DNA from: Mycolicibacterium brisbanense
GTDB lineage: Bacteria > Actinomycetota > Actinomycetes > Mycobacteriales > Mycobacteriaceae
Assembly (NCBI RefSeq): GCF_001570425.1
Contig: NZ_BCSX01000007.1
Coordinates: 99,539 to 163,538 of the forward strand
Length of the DNA stretch: 64,000 nucleotides
Direction: 5' to 3'
Part shown: positions 7,642 through 16,220 of the stretch, piece by piece
Layout: each line of letters starts with the position of its first letter
How positions within the stretch are numbered: the stretch's first letter is position 1
Position numbers and translations under genes: made by a program
Notes under the pieces: generated by a model
What the model saw: the letters and a program-made list of their open reading frames with translations, nothing else
Told to the model about the DNA's origin: nothing
Databases searched by the model: none

Positions 7642-8789
7642 GCTCTGGCCTCCGCCAACATCGCCCGGGACAACAGGATGCGCTGCATCTCGATGCTGCC
7701 CGAGGACACCGTCGATGCCTGCGCGTAGCGCCAGTGGTCTTCAACTTCTTGTCGGAAGTACTCGCCGTTGCCGCCCCGCGGTAGCTCCGCGACGATCTCC
7801 ATGAGCACCTCGGCGCTGTCCTGATCCAGCTTGGTCACGGCGATCCGATAGGCCGCCGCGTCAGCGGGTTTGACGCGCCCGGCGCTTTGCAGCGCCACCA
7901 CGCGGTAAGCCATCAACCGGGCTCTTCTGCAGTGGGTGAGCATGCGGGTCCAGCGTCCCCGTAGCTCGGCAGGCAGGTCGTCCCAGGCATCACCGAGCAC
8001 TGCGGGTGCGGCCTGCAGGAGTTTCTCGCACCTGGCGTAGCGTGCGATACCGACACGTTCGAACGACATCACGTCCTGCAGGATCGCCCAGCCCTCGTCC
8101 ACAGTCCCGAGAACATCGGCGTCGGTGACCCTGACCTCGTCGAAGAACACCTCGTTGAGGTGGTGCGGGCCCATCATGGTGCGGATGGGCCGTACGGTGA
8201 TGGCCGGATCCGACATGGGCACCAGGAAGACGGTCAAGCCGTGCTGTTTCTTCCCGCCCTTGGACGTGCGGGCCAACAGAAAACACCACTGCGCCATGGT
8301 GGCGTACGACGTCCAGATCTTCTGCCCGTTGATGCGCCAGCCGTCGTCGTCGCGGAACGCCGACGTCCGCAGTGATGCCAGGTCGGAGCCGGCCTCCGGC
8401 TCGGAAAAGCCTTGGCACCAAATCACTTCGCCGTTCGCGATGGGCGGCAGATGTCTGCGTTGCTGCTCCGGCGTGCCGTGGCGCATGATGATGGGCCCCA
8501 CCCAGCTGACGCCCATGTACTGCGCGCCCCTCGGTTCGTGGTGGGCCCACATCTCTTCGCGCACCACAGTCTGCTCCCACACCGAGGAGTCGTCGCCGCC
8601 GAACTCGCTGGGCCACGACATGCACAGCAGGTGCCGTTGCGCCAGGGTTCGGCAGAACCGCTGGGCCGCGTCGAGATCGGCGGGATCGTCGGTGAACGCC
8701 CCGAGGAAGTCGGCGGGCATCTGGTCGGCGATCAGCCCGCGTAGTTCGCCGCGCAGTCGGGTGGCCGCCTCGCCGAAGTCGAAATCCAT
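7638..8789 (-). CDS. acyl-CoA dehydrogenase, large (catalytic) subunit of pair 2
   Basis: This 383-residue acyl-CoA dehydrogenase has CQGFSEPEAGSDLASLRT at about 125-142 and INGQKIWTSYA at about 153-163. Its candidate catalytic base is Glu244 in MSFERVG, the isovaleryl-CoA-dehydrogenase-like position. The region equivalent to the medium-chain base reads SSGS, without Glu. I start it at the ATG at 8789 because the family N-terminus (MDFDFGEAA) begins there and longer frames would overlap the CoA-transferase gene; a weak AGAAAGACGA lies upstream. It is separated from the CoA-transferase gene by 11 nt and overlaps its small-subunit partner by 4 nt. Confidence 0.92.
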   Translation of the reverse strand: MDFDFGEAATRLRGELRGLIADQMPADFLGAFTDDPADLDAAQRFCRTLAQRHLLCMSWPSEFGGDDSSVWEQTVVREEMWAHHEPRGAQYMGVSWVGPIIMRHGTPEQQRRHLPPIANGEVIWCQGFSEPEAGSDLASLRTSAFRDDDGWRINGQKIWTSYATMAQWCFLLARTSKGGKKQHGLTVFLVPMSDPAITVRPIRTMMGPHHLNEVFFDEVRVTDADVLGTVDEGWAILQDVMSFERVGIARYARCEKLLQAAPAVLGDAWDDLPAELRGRWTRMLTHCRRARLMAYRVVALQSAGRVKPADAAAYRIAVTKLDQDSAEVLMEIVAELPRGGNGEYFRQEVEDHWRYAQASTVSSGSIEMQRILLSRAMLAEARA

Positions 8790-8800
8790 TGGTCGTCTTT

Positions 8801-9949
8801 CTAAGCGGTCTCGTGATGGGCGCCGAGCTCGGCGAGTACCTCGGCGGTGTCGGCACCCAGCTCGGGTGCGAATCCGCCCACCCGGCCCGGGGTGCGGGAG
8901 AACCACGTCGGCACACCGGGAAACCGCACCGGCCCGTGCGTGGTGGCGACGGTCTCGAACAAGCCGACGGCGTTGAGGTGCGGGTTGTCGAACAACGCGT
9001 CGGGCGTGTGCACGGCCGCGGCGGGAATCTCCAAGTCCCGGAACAGCTGCAGCCACTCGTCGGTGGTGCGTTCCTTCAGGGTCCGCGCCAACAGCCCGTA
9101 CACGGTGTCGATCTGGTGGGCCCGCTGCTCGAGCGTCGCGAATTGTGGTCCGTTCCAGGCGGGCTGCACGCGCTCGATGAAGGCGTTCCAGTGCTTGTCG
9201 TTGTAGATCAGCGCCGCGATCTGACCGTCCTTGGTCTCGTAGGGCTTGCGATTGGGCGCGACCGCGCGCGGGTAGACCGCGGGGCTCAGCGGCGGATCGA
9301 ACATCGCGCCGTTGGCATGCTCGACGAGCATGAACGAGGCCATGGTCTCGAACATGCTGACCTCGACCTCCTGCCCCTCACCGGTGCGCTCGCGGTGGAA
9401 CAGCGCCATCATCGTGGCGTACAGCGCGGTCAGTCCCGCGACCTTGTCGGCCATGATGGTGCCGACATAGCCGGCCTCGCCCGTCAATTGCTCTTGCACT
9501 GCGGGCAATCCGCATTCGGCCTGGATGGTGTCGTCATAGGCGGGGCGATCGGCATCCGGCCCACGCCGGCCGTAGCCGTAGCAGTTGGTGTAGACGATCG
9601 CCGGGTTGATCGCCGCGACGCGGTCGTAGCCGAAGCCGAGCTTGGCGATCGCCTTGGCCCGCATGGAATGAATGAACACGTCGGCGGTTGCGATCAACGC
9701 GCGCAACGCTTCCCGGTCTGCTTCGGTCTGCAGATCCAGCACGATCCCCCGCTTACCGCGATTGACGTTCACGAACACGCCGCTCATACCCGGTGCCGGG
9801 CCCACCGAGATGTACCGCGTGTTGTCACCTTGTGGCGGTTCGACTTTGATCACGTCAGCACCCATGTCAGCCATGATCTGCGTGCAGTACGGGCCCATCA
9901 CCATGGCCGTGAGGTCGACTACGCGCACGCCGTGCAGCGGGCCGCTCAC
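8801..9949 (-). CDS. CaiB/BaiF (class III) CoA-transferase
   Basis: This 382-residue protein moves CoA between carboxylic acids through an acyl-aspartyl intermediate. The nucleophile is readily placed as Asp168 in TIMADKVAGL, the position of the catalytic Asp in formyl-CoA transferase. N-terminal VRVVDLTAMVMGPY and MADMGADVIKVE are typical of the family. The GTG start at 9949 forms a GTGA overlap with the upstream SDR gene. In a pathway that also has two acyl-CoA ligases, it may recycle CoA from a product onto the incoming acid. CaiB-type racemases (AMACR) share the fold, so an epimerase role on a methyl-branched acyl-CoA is the main alternative. Confidence 0.92.
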   Translation of the reverse strand: MSGPLHGVRVVDLTAMVMGPYCTQIMADMGADVIKVEPPQGDNTRYISVGPAPGMSGVFVNVNRGKRGIVLDLQTEADREALRALIATADVFIHSMRAKAIAKLGFGYDRVAAINPAIVYTNCYGYGRRGPDADRPAYDDTIQAECGLPAVQEQLTGEAGYVGTIMADKVAGLTALYATMMALFHRERTGEGQEVEVSMFETMASFMLVEHANGAMFDPPLSPAVYPRAVAPNRKPYETKDGQIAALIYNDKHWNAFIERVQPAWNGPQFATLEQRAHQIDTVYGLLARTLKERTTDEWLQLFRDLEIPAAAVHTPDALFDNPHLNAVGLFETVATTHGPVRFPGVPTWFSRTPGRVGGFAPELGADTAEVLAELGAHHETA

Positions 9950-10866
9950 GATGTTCCAACCCTGGGTGCCGCTCTGTCGAAGCTGTAGCGAATGTGGGCC
10001 CCGTGCCCGTCGGGCACCACCGGGAAGCTCACCGGTGCGCTCATGTCACGGATCGCATCGATGTTGGCGTCGACCTCCTCGATCGTCCACTCCGGACGGT
10101 AGACGCCCGGTGACTCCGACACCGCGACGCGGGCCACCCGCCCGGCGATCGCGACGTATACTTCGCCTGTGACACTGCAGTTTTCGTGCGTAAGCCAACC
10201 TACGACGGGTGCCACCAGCTCGGGGCCCATCGGTGGATAGGCCGACATGTCGAGGCCTTCGGCCATCCGCGTGACGGCACCGGGCACGATGGCGTTGCAC
10301 GTGACGCCGTGCGCAGCCCCTTCCAGCGCGACGACGTTGCACAGCCCGAGGATGCCCGCCTTGGCCGCCGCATAGTTGGCCACGCCGTGGTTGCCGTACA
10401 GGCCGCCGATCGAGCTCGTCAAGACGACCCTGCCGTATCCGGCGTCGCACATCGGCGGAAACGCCGGCCGCACCACGTGGAAAGCGCCCCGCAGGTGAAC
10501 GTCGAGCACGGCGTCGAAGTCCTCGTACGTCATGTCCCTGAGCGCGCCGCGCCGGACGATGCCCGCGTTGTGGATCAGGATGTCGATGCGGCCATAGGCT
10601 TCCAGTGCGGTGTCGATGACGGCCTGGCCACCTTCGGCTGTCGCCACGGTGTCGGTGTTGGCGACGGCTTGGCCACCCGCCGTGAGGATTTCGTCGACCA
10701 CCGAGTGAGCGGGGCCAGGGTCGTTGCCGCCGCCGGTGAGGCTGCCGCCAGGATCGTTGACGACGACTTTCGCTCCCCGCGCTGCCAACAGCTGCGCGTA
10801 CGCACGGCCCAGGCCCCGGCCGGCTCCGGTGACGACGGCGACGCGATGGTCGAAGCGCAGCGTCAC
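9946..10866 (-). CDS. short-chain dehydrogenase/reductase (MFE-2-like)
   Basis: This 306-residue NAD(P)-dependent oxidoreductase has the cofactor motif TGAGRGLGRAYA, NAGIV at the fourth strand, SS at the active-site serine and YAAAKAG as catalytic Tyr/Lys. NDPGGSLTGGG after the second strand resembles the hydroxyacyl-CoA dehydrogenase domain of peroxisomal multifunctional enzyme type 2, which suggests a 3-hydroxyacyl-CoA or hydroxy-acid substrate. The C-terminus is longer than the usual 250-residue SDR by about 50 residues. I chose the GTG at 10866 because it starts just before the first beta strand and makes a GTGA overlap with the monooxygenase stop codon. A cyclic alcohol substrate is an alternative. 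Confidence 0.88.
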   Translation of the reverse strand: MTLRFDHRVAVVTGAGRGLGRAYAQLLAARGAKVVVNDPGGSLTGGGNDPGPAHSVVDEILTAGGQAVANTDTVATAEGGQAVIDTALEAYGRIDILIHNAGIVRRGALRDMTYEDFDAVLDVHLRGAFHVVRPAFPPMCDAGYGRVVLTSSIGGLYGNHGVANYAAAKAGILGLCNVVALEGAAHGVTCNAIVPGAVTRMAEGLDMSAYPPMGPELVAPVVGWLTHENCSVTGEVYVAIAGRVARVAVSESPGVYRPEWTIEEVDANIDAIRDMSAPVSFPVVPDGHGAHIRYSFDRAAPRVGTS

Positions 10867-12701
10867 GTGGTTTCCAGGCCTTCCAAGTCGCCCTGGTCCC
10901 GCCATGCCTTGAGCAGATCCCCGAACGCGTAGAAGCCGGGACCATACGGCTCGCCTAAATGGGATCGAATCCCCTCCGCGTCCTTTCCAACCCCGCCACC
11001 TTCGTTGTTGTAGTAGCCGGGTGTGCATTCGGCGTCGAACGCCGAGGTGTCGATGTATGACTCCTTGATGGTCCGGCACCAGCCGTCCTGCGCTGCCTGG
11101 CTGGGTTCGACGGTGGTGATGCCACGGCTTAGTGCCTCGGCGATCACGTAGGCGATGTGCTCGCCCTGCAGTTCGTAATTCGCGGCGATGTTGGCCGAGA
11201 TTCCCACTTGCGTGAAGCCGGTGAAGAACTGGTTGGGAAATCCGCGGCTGGTCATGCCGTGCAGGGTCTTGTAGCCGTTGGCCCACGCGTCATACAGCGA
11301 CAGGCCGTCACGACCTTTGATGGTGTCGATGGAGTAGCGCCTGCTGATCTCGGTGGTGATCTCGAAGCCGCTGGCGAAGATGATGCAGTCGACGTCGTAT
11401 TCGCGCCCGCCCGCGACAATGCCCGTTGCGGTGATCCGTTCCACGCCTTTGGCTTCGGAGACGTCGACCAGGGTGACATTGGGCCGGTTGAAGCTCGGCA
11501 GATAGTCGTCGTTGGAACAGGGCCTCTTGCACAGGAACCGGTAGTACGGCTTGAGCGCTTCGGCGGTGTCGGGGTCTTCGACCAGCGCCTCGACCCTGCG
11601 GCGCAGGCGCTCCATGACCTTGTAGTCCTCTTCTTCGCGCAGGCTCATGAACTGCTCGGGGCTCAGCGCCGCCGGATCTGCCAGGGCGAGCACCCGGGCT
11701 GCGGTGTTGCGCCCCAGTTCGGTCCAGAAGTCGCACACCAGGTCCGGTTGCCCCAGCGCCATGCCTTCGAATGTCCAGGCGTGGAAGTTGCGTTGGCGTT
11801 CCTTCTGCCAGCCCGGCTGCAGCGTCTTGACCCACTCGGAGTCGGTGGCGGTGTTGTTGCGTTCGTCCACCGTCGATGGCGTGCGTTGGAACACGTACAG
11901 GTGCTGAGCATCTCGAGCCAGGTGCGGCACCAGCTGCACACCGGTGGCGCCGGTGCCGATCAGGGCGACCCTCTTGTCAGCCAACTTGTGGAGCCCGCCC
12001 GAGCTGTCGCCTCCGGTGTAGTCGTAGTCCCAGCGCGACGAGTGGAACATGTGCCCGCCGAAGTCTTTTATGCCTGGGATCCCCGGCAGTTTGGGCCGAT
12101 TGAAAGATCCGGAGGCCATCACCACGAACCGGGCCCGGATGTCGTCGCCGCGGTTGGTGCTGATCCGCCACCGCTGGATGTCGTCCTCCCATGTCAAGGC
12201 CTTGACCTGGGTGGAGAAGACGGCACCGTCGTAGAGGCCGTAATGCTTGCCGATGTTGCGGCAGTGCTGCCAGATCTCCGCGCCGTCGGCGAACTTCTTG
12301 CTCGGCATGAAGTCGAGCTCTTCGAGAAGAGGTATGTAGCAGTAGGATTCGTTGTCGCACTGGATGCCAGGATAGCGGTTCCAATACCAGACGCCGCCGA
12401 AGTCTCCGCCCATCTCGATGATGTGCACGTCCTCGACGCCGGCCTTCTTCAGATACGCACCGGCGAGCAGACCGGCGAACCCGCCGCCGAGCACGGCCAC
12501 GTCGTTGTCGACGTCGATCGAGTCCCGCTCGACATACGGGGTGTGCGGGTCGACCTCACCGAATTCCGAGAACTGCTCTCCGGTCTGCACATACTGCTTG
12601 GAACCTTCTGTGCGCAACCGCTTCTCGCGCTCGACTCGGTACTTCTCGCGGAGCGCCGCGATGTCGATATCCGTGGGGGTGTCGGTGGGCCCGCAAGTCA
12701 T
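10863..12701 (-). CDS. Baeyer-Villiger-type FAD/NADPH monooxygenase
   Basis: This 612-residue flavoprotein probably inserts oxygen next to a ketone to give an ester or lactone. Two dinucleotide folds are visible: GGGFAG (72-77) for FAD and GTGATG (249-254) for NADPH. Between them FGGHMFHSSRW (214-224) matches the Baeyer-Villiger fingerprint FxGxxxHxxxW exactly. An N-terminal extension of about 65 residues precedes the FAD fold, as in the steroid and cycloalkanone monooxygenase subgroup. It is in ATGA/GTGA overlaps with both neighbours, a luciferase-like monooxygenase and an SDR. With the SMP-30-like protein encoded divergently it suggests a lactone-forming, lactone-opening route. Substrate unknown. 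Confidence 0.93.
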   Translation of the reverse strand: MTCGPTDTPTDIDIAALREKYRVEREKRLRTEGSKQYVQTGEQFSEFGEVDPHTPYVERDSIDVDNDVAVLGGGFAGLLAGAYLKKAGVEDVHIIEMGGDFGGVWYWNRYPGIQCDNESYCYIPLLEELDFMPSKKFADGAEIWQHCRNIGKHYGLYDGAVFSTQVKALTWEDDIQRWRISTNRGDDIRARFVVMASGSFNRPKLPGIPGIKDFGGHMFHSSRWDYDYTGGDSSGGLHKLADKRVALIGTGATGVQLVPHLARDAQHLYVFQRTPSTVDERNNTATDSEWVKTLQPGWQKERQRNFHAWTFEGMALGQPDLVCDFWTELGRNTAARVLALADPAALSPEQFMSLREEEDYKVMERLRRRVEALVEDPDTAEALKPYYRFLCKRPCSNDDYLPSFNRPNVTLVDVSEAKGVERITATGIVAGGREYDVDCIIFASGFEITTEISRRYSIDTIKGRDGLSLYDAWANGYKTLHGMTSRGFPNQFFTGFTQVGISANIAANYELQGEHIAYVIAEALSRGITTVEPSQAAQDGWCRTIKESYIDTSAFDAECTPGYYNNEGGGVGKDAEGIRSHLGEPYGPGFYAFGDLLKAWRDQGDLEGLETT

Positions 12702-13870
12702 GCGTTGGCCTTTTCGGGCAGCGCGGCCGCGTGTAGCGGGGCGTCCATATCGTGCACGGCGGGGAGCACCTCTTGGGCGAACAGCCGGACGCTCTCGAAG
12801 GCCTTCTCGTATGGCATGGTGCCGAACTGCGGCACGATGGTGACCTCACAGAACGAGCACGCCTCCTGCGCGGCCTTGAGCTTCTCGAACACGGTCTGTG
12901 GCGTGCCGATCAGCAGGTTGGAGGCGTGGTACCCGGGCGGGCCGCCCTTCTTCTGATTCCCGACCTCCGATGCCAGCAGCGCTGTCGCGCTCGCCTCGCG
13001 CGCGGCGTAGGCCTCATAACCCTTGACGCCCTGGAAGTTCGAGGCGTCGGCAAAACCGTAGTGCACGTTGACGTCTCGGTTGGCGGTCCAGATCCACTCT
13101 TCGGTGTCTTGCGCCTCGGCTTCCGATGGCACGCAGTACATGAACATCACGTTCTTCGGCTGACACGGCCCGAGACCTTCCTCGGCGCGGAAGGTGTTGA
13201 CCTTGCGGACCTCCTCACCGGCGTCGGTGATCGGCTTGTTGCCGACGAACAGCGGCACCATGCCACGGCGGGACAGGATTTCGAGGGATTCCGCGGTGGA
13301 GGACGAGCTGTAGATGCGGTCGAACAGGTCAGTGCTGATCGGTTCGGGGCGCAACGACATCTCCGGGAACGAGAAGATCTTGCCGTCGTAGGAGAACCGT
13401 TCACCGGAGAACGCGAGCTTGAGGATGTCCAGCGTCTCGTTGAACCGGTCGCGGCTCTCCTCGCGCGGGACACCGACCGCGGCGAACTCGGCCTTGGACA
13501 CGCCACGCCCCAGGCCGATGGTGGTGTAGCGACCGTTGGAGACGATGTCGAGGTAGGCGATCTGGGTGGCCAGCCGGATCGGGTTCCACCACGGCACCAC
13601 CGCGACGAACGTGCCCAGGCTGACCCGTTCGGTGCGTCCGGCGAAATAGGTGAGCGCCTGAATCGGGTTGGGCGTCATGCCATATGGTGTGCCGTGGTGC
13701 TCGGGGAACCAGATCCCGTCAAAACCCAGTGGTTCGGCGAGATCACCGAGGGCCAGCGCCGCCTGCACGCACTTGTAGTCGGGCGTGGCGGGACGACGGG
13801 TGAAGTCGCCGGCGAGTACGCGTTCCCAATCGTGGGAGTTCTGGGCCCCCGTACCGAGGTTGACCTTCAT
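12698..13870 (-). CDS. luciferase-like (LLM) flavin-dependent monooxygenase
   Basis: This 390-residue TIM-barrel oxidoreductase belongs to the bacterial luciferase superfamily. Visible features are the N-terminal FDGIWFPEHH strand and His pair, then WWNPIRLATQIAYLDIVSNGR and IGLGRGVSKAEFAAVG, which shape the flavin pocket. Whether it uses reduced FMN or coenzyme F420 cannot be read from the sequence. The ATG at 13870 has a strong GGAGGAGAG about 4-9 nt upstream; a longer in-frame extension into the Rieske gene is spurious. It ends in an ATGA overlap with the Baeyer-Villiger gene. It lies between the Rieske oxygenase and that enzyme, so it may carry out an oxygenation on the same skeleton. Confidence 0.9.
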   Translation of the reverse strand: MKVNLGTGAQNSHDWERVLAGDFTRRPATPDYKCVQAALALGDLAEPLGFDGIWFPEHHGTPYGMTPNPIQALTYFAGRTERVSLGTFVAVVPWWNPIRLATQIAYLDIVSNGRYTTIGLGRGVSKAEFAAVGVPREESRDRFNETLDILKLAFSGERFSYDGKIFSFPEMSLRPEPISTDLFDRIYSSSSTAESLEILSRRGMVPLFVGNKPITDAGEEVRKVNTFRAEEGLGPCQPKNVMFMYCVPSEAEAQDTEEWIWTANRDVNVHYGFADASNFQGVKGYEAYAAREASATALLASEVGNQKKGGPPGYHASNLLIGTPQTVFEKLKAAQEACSFCEVTIVPQFGTMPYEKAFESVRLFAQEVLPAVHDMDAPLHAAALPEKANA

Positions 13871-13887
13871 GTTCTCTCCTCCACAAA

Positions 13888-15231
13888 TCACTGGATGGCC
13901 CGGGGTTCTCCGACGCCCATGTACTTCGACAGTTGGTAGTGCAGGTTGACGGTGCTGCGTTCGCGGTAGGGGTTGGGTTTGGTTCCGGGGAAACCGGCCG
14001 ATTTCATTCCCTGCTGGACGGCGGCCATGTTCGAGAAGTCCTGTGGCAGCACCGATAGCCAGTTTGGGCTGCCGGCCGGGGTGTACACCCATTCGGTCTG
14101 GGGCTCTTGCCCTTTCGGGTACAGCTCGAAGACGGACACCTCGAAGATGCACTTGTCGGGGTTGTAGCTCGGATCGGGCCGGGCGCTGTAGCACAGGGCG
14201 CTGGTGAGGCCCTGCCCGATCTGGAAGTTCGGGAAGAGCTGCCACGCGGTGCCGCTCTGGCCCAGAATGTCGGGCGGGATGGTCGGCCAGACCACGCCGC
14301 GCGCCTCGTCATCGCGGCGGGCCGAGGTCAGCCAGTGCTCGAGCACCTTGTCGGCCGGGGTGCCCTCGGGCAGTTCGTCGACGAGGCGCTTGGCGGCGTT
14401 GACCAGTGTCTGCGTAGTGGTCGCATTGGTCTCTTCCATGGTGTAGACCTGCATCTCCGCCGTCGAGATCCGCGGATCCCCGGTGCCGAGACGAATCTTG
14501 GACTTGGTCTCCTCCAGATCGTCCGGGGCGTCGTAGCCGATGTTGGAGTGCCGGCCCTGCACTTTCGCCCAGCCCTTGAATTCGCCGAACTTGTTGAACT
14601 CCGGGTGAGTGGTGAACACGTGGTAGGTCTCGTTGAAGGCCTCCATCGCGACTTTCCAGTTGCAGTCGAAGTTCAACCATTTGCGCCACTTGTAACGCAT
14701 GTTCTCCAGACCGAACGGATCAAGGATCTTGGCGGCGGGAAAGAGGAAGTCCGCCAACGGTTCCGGGTCGGAGTCCAGATTGATGAACAGCCAGCCGCCC
14801 CAGGTGTCCACGTGAACACGGCTCAGTCGGGTGTTCTCCGGGCTCAGTGCGCCCTGCCAGTCGTCCTGTTCGCGGATGTGGGTGCAGGCGCCGCTCAGAT
14901 CGTAGGTCCAGCCGTGGAATCCGCAGACGAACGACTTGCGGGTGCGTGCACAGGCGTTCTTGGCGCCTTTCGGGGTGTCGATCAGCCGCCGGCCGCGATG
15001 CATGCACACGTTGTGGTGGGCCGCGAAGTCGTCGGCGCCGGTACGCACGACGATGATCGAGTCGTCGAGGATGTCGTAGGTGAGGTAGCTGCCGACTTCG
15101 GGCAGGTCCTCGACGCGGCCGACCTGCTGCCATACCTTGCGCCACAACCGGTCTCGCTCGGCACGCGCGTAGTCCGGTGAGAGGTAGGCGTCCACGCCGA
15201 TGGTCATGGGGCCGGATAGTTCTTCTGTCAC
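13888..15231 (-). CDS. Rieske non-heme iron oxygenase, large subunit
   Basis: This 447-residue oxygenase alpha subunit hydroxylates a ring or alkyl carbon using electrons passed through its Rieske centre. The [2Fe-2S] ligands are C76-M-H78 and C103-GF-H106. The mononuclear iron site is marked by NETYHVFTTHPEF, with His204 and His209. No small subunit, ferredoxin or reductase gene is adjacent, so electron-transfer partners must be encoded elsewhere, as is usual for mycobacterial KshA-like enzymes. The GTG at 15231 overlaps the preceding SDR stop (GTGA); an internal ATG eight codons later is possible. It is 17 nt from the luciferase-like gene and the second gene of the operon. Confidence 0.93.
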   Translation of the reverse strand: MTEELSGPMTIGVDAYLSPDYARAERDRLWRKVWQQVGRVEDLPEVGSYLTYDILDDSIIVVRTGADDFAAHHNVCMHRGRRLIDTPKGAKNACARTRKSFVCGFHGWTYDLSGACTHIREQDDWQGALSPENTRLSRVHVDTWGGWLFINLDSDPEPLADFLFPAAKILDPFGLENMRYKWRKWLNFDCNWKVAMEAFNETYHVFTTHPEFNKFGEFKGWAKVQGRHSNIGYDAPDDLEETKSKIRLGTGDPRISTAEMQVYTMEETNATTTQTLVNAAKRLVDELPEGTPADKVLEHWLTSARRDDEARGVVWPTIPPDILGQSGTAWQLFPNFQIGQGLTSALCYSARPDPSYNPDKCIFEVSVFELYPKGQEPQTEWVYTPAGSPNWLSVLPQDFSNMAAVQQGMKSAGFPGTKPNPYRERSTVNLHYQLSKYMGVGEPRAIQ

Positions 15232-16076
15232 TGATGCCTCCTCATGGCCGCGCGAAAGTCGTCGTCCTTCAGGAACAGTGAGGTGTTGTCCGCACCGAGA
15301 TGCGTCCAGCGCAGGTTGAGCCCGCCGTCGACCAGCAGGGTCTGGCCGGTGATGTAACTCGACAGGTCCGACAGCAGAAACAGGATCGCACCGGCCTGCT
15401 CGTCGGGCGTGCCGCGGCGCCCCATCGCGATGGCGCGGCGGTCCCGGTCCGGATCGGTGTCGACATATGTTGCCGAGGCGGCGGTTTCGGTGACGCCGGG
15501 TGCGACGGCATTGACGCGGATACCGTCAGCGGCGAGTTCGGCGGCCATGGTTCGCGTGGCCGCGACAATCGCGGCTTTCGCGGTGCCGTACGCGATGTGG
15601 TAGGGCGCGGTGTTCATACCGCTGATCGACGACACCGAGACGATCGAACCTGCGTTGCCGTGGGCACGGATCTCCGCGGCGACGGCCTGGCTCATGAAGA
15701 ACATGGTTTCGAGGTTCGCCGTGAACAATTCGCGCCAGTCGGCCCGCGTGACCCGCGTGGCAGGCATCCAGGTCCGCGGCGCGGCCCCGCCGGCGACATT
15801 CACGAGGCCGTACAACGGCTCCCCGGTACGGCGCACTGCATCGAGCACGGTGGCGATGCCGGCATCGGTCGCGGCGTCGGCGACCACCGGCACCACGCTC
15901 ATGCCCTGGTCCACCAGGGGCCCGACATGGGCGTCGAGGTTGTCACGCGATCGGCTGAACGCCACGACGGTGGCGCCCGCCTCGGCTACCAGGCGCGTGA
16001 CGCTGGTGCCGATGCCACCGCCACCAGCGCCCGACACCACCACGACCCGGCCGGTCAAACTCAGCTGACTGTCCAC
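15228..16076 (-). CDS. short-chain dehydrogenase/reductase, first gene of the catabolic operon
   Basis: This 282-residue SDR carries a slightly unusual Gly-rich cofactor loop, SGAGGGGIGTSV, which still satisfies the family spacing. NVAGG, SVSSISG and YGTAKAA give the catalytic Ser/Tyr/Lys. The C-terminus has a typical GQTLLVDGGLNLRW. It is the promoter-proximal gene of the ten-gene oxidative operon. The GTG at 16076 lies about 15 nt after the transcript start predicted from TATGTT (minus strand, 16098-16103), and the GntR-type operator overlaps that start. A role in oxidising the alcohol made by the Rieske oxygenase to the ketone used by the Baeyer-Villiger enzyme is inferred from context. 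Confidence 0.88.
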   Translation of the reverse strand: MDSQLSLTGRVVVVSGAGGGGIGTSVTRLVAEAGATVVAFSRSRDNLDAHVGPLVDQGMSVVPVVADAATDAGIATVLDAVRRTGEPLYGLVNVAGGAAPRTWMPATRVTRADWRELFTANLETMFFMSQAVAAEIRAHGNAGSIVSVSSISGMNTAPYHIAYGTAKAAIVAATRTMAAELAADGIRVNAVAPGVTETAASATYVDTDPDRDRRAIAMGRRGTPDEQAGAILFLLSDLSSYITGQTLLVDGGLNLRWTHLGADNTSLFLKDDDFRAAMRRHQ

Positions 16077-16080
16077 GGCT

Positions 16081-16103
16081 GACCTATTTGTCCGGACAAC
16101 ATA
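16081..16103. promoter_or_regulatory. GntR-type operator 1 overlapping the minus-strand operon promoter
   Basis: TTGTCCGGACAA at 16088-16099 is a perfect 12-bp palindrome of the GntR form (GT...AC core). It is embedded in GACCTATTTGTCCGGACAAC. On the minus strand TATGTT at 16098-16103 is a candidate -10, so the palindrome covers the transcript start, a repressor position. A near-copy lies at 16178-16196. The GntR/UTRA gene at 17807 is the obvious candidate regulator; that link is an inference. Confidence 0.65.
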
Positions 16104-16177
16104 CGATGCTCTTCATATACGAGAACACTATTCCGCAGGGATTATTCGCCCGTCAAGAGTGTCTCTGGCTCAGTGCA

Positions 16178-16212
16178 GACCTATTGTCTGGACTACGGCG
16201 TCTTGCTAACGT
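16178..16212 (+). promoter_or_regulatory. GntR-type operator 2 and leaderless promoter for the plus-strand operon
   Basis: GACCTATTGTCTGGACTAC (16178-16196) repeats operator 1 with one base deleted and few changes, keeping the GTC-GG-AC core. It lies upstream of TAACGT (16207-16212), a TANNNT -10 that ends 8 nt before the GTG at 16221. The start would then be leaderless, and the operator would cover the spacer and -35 region. Positions are read directly; function is inferred. Confidence 0.6.
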
Positions 16213-16220
16213 CCGACATC

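Noticed and set aside
16173..16220. Upstream GTG start for the propeller protein at 16173
   Set aside because: It would place the second GntR operator and the -10 element inside the coding sequence; residues before VSPDARYP show no propeller pattern.
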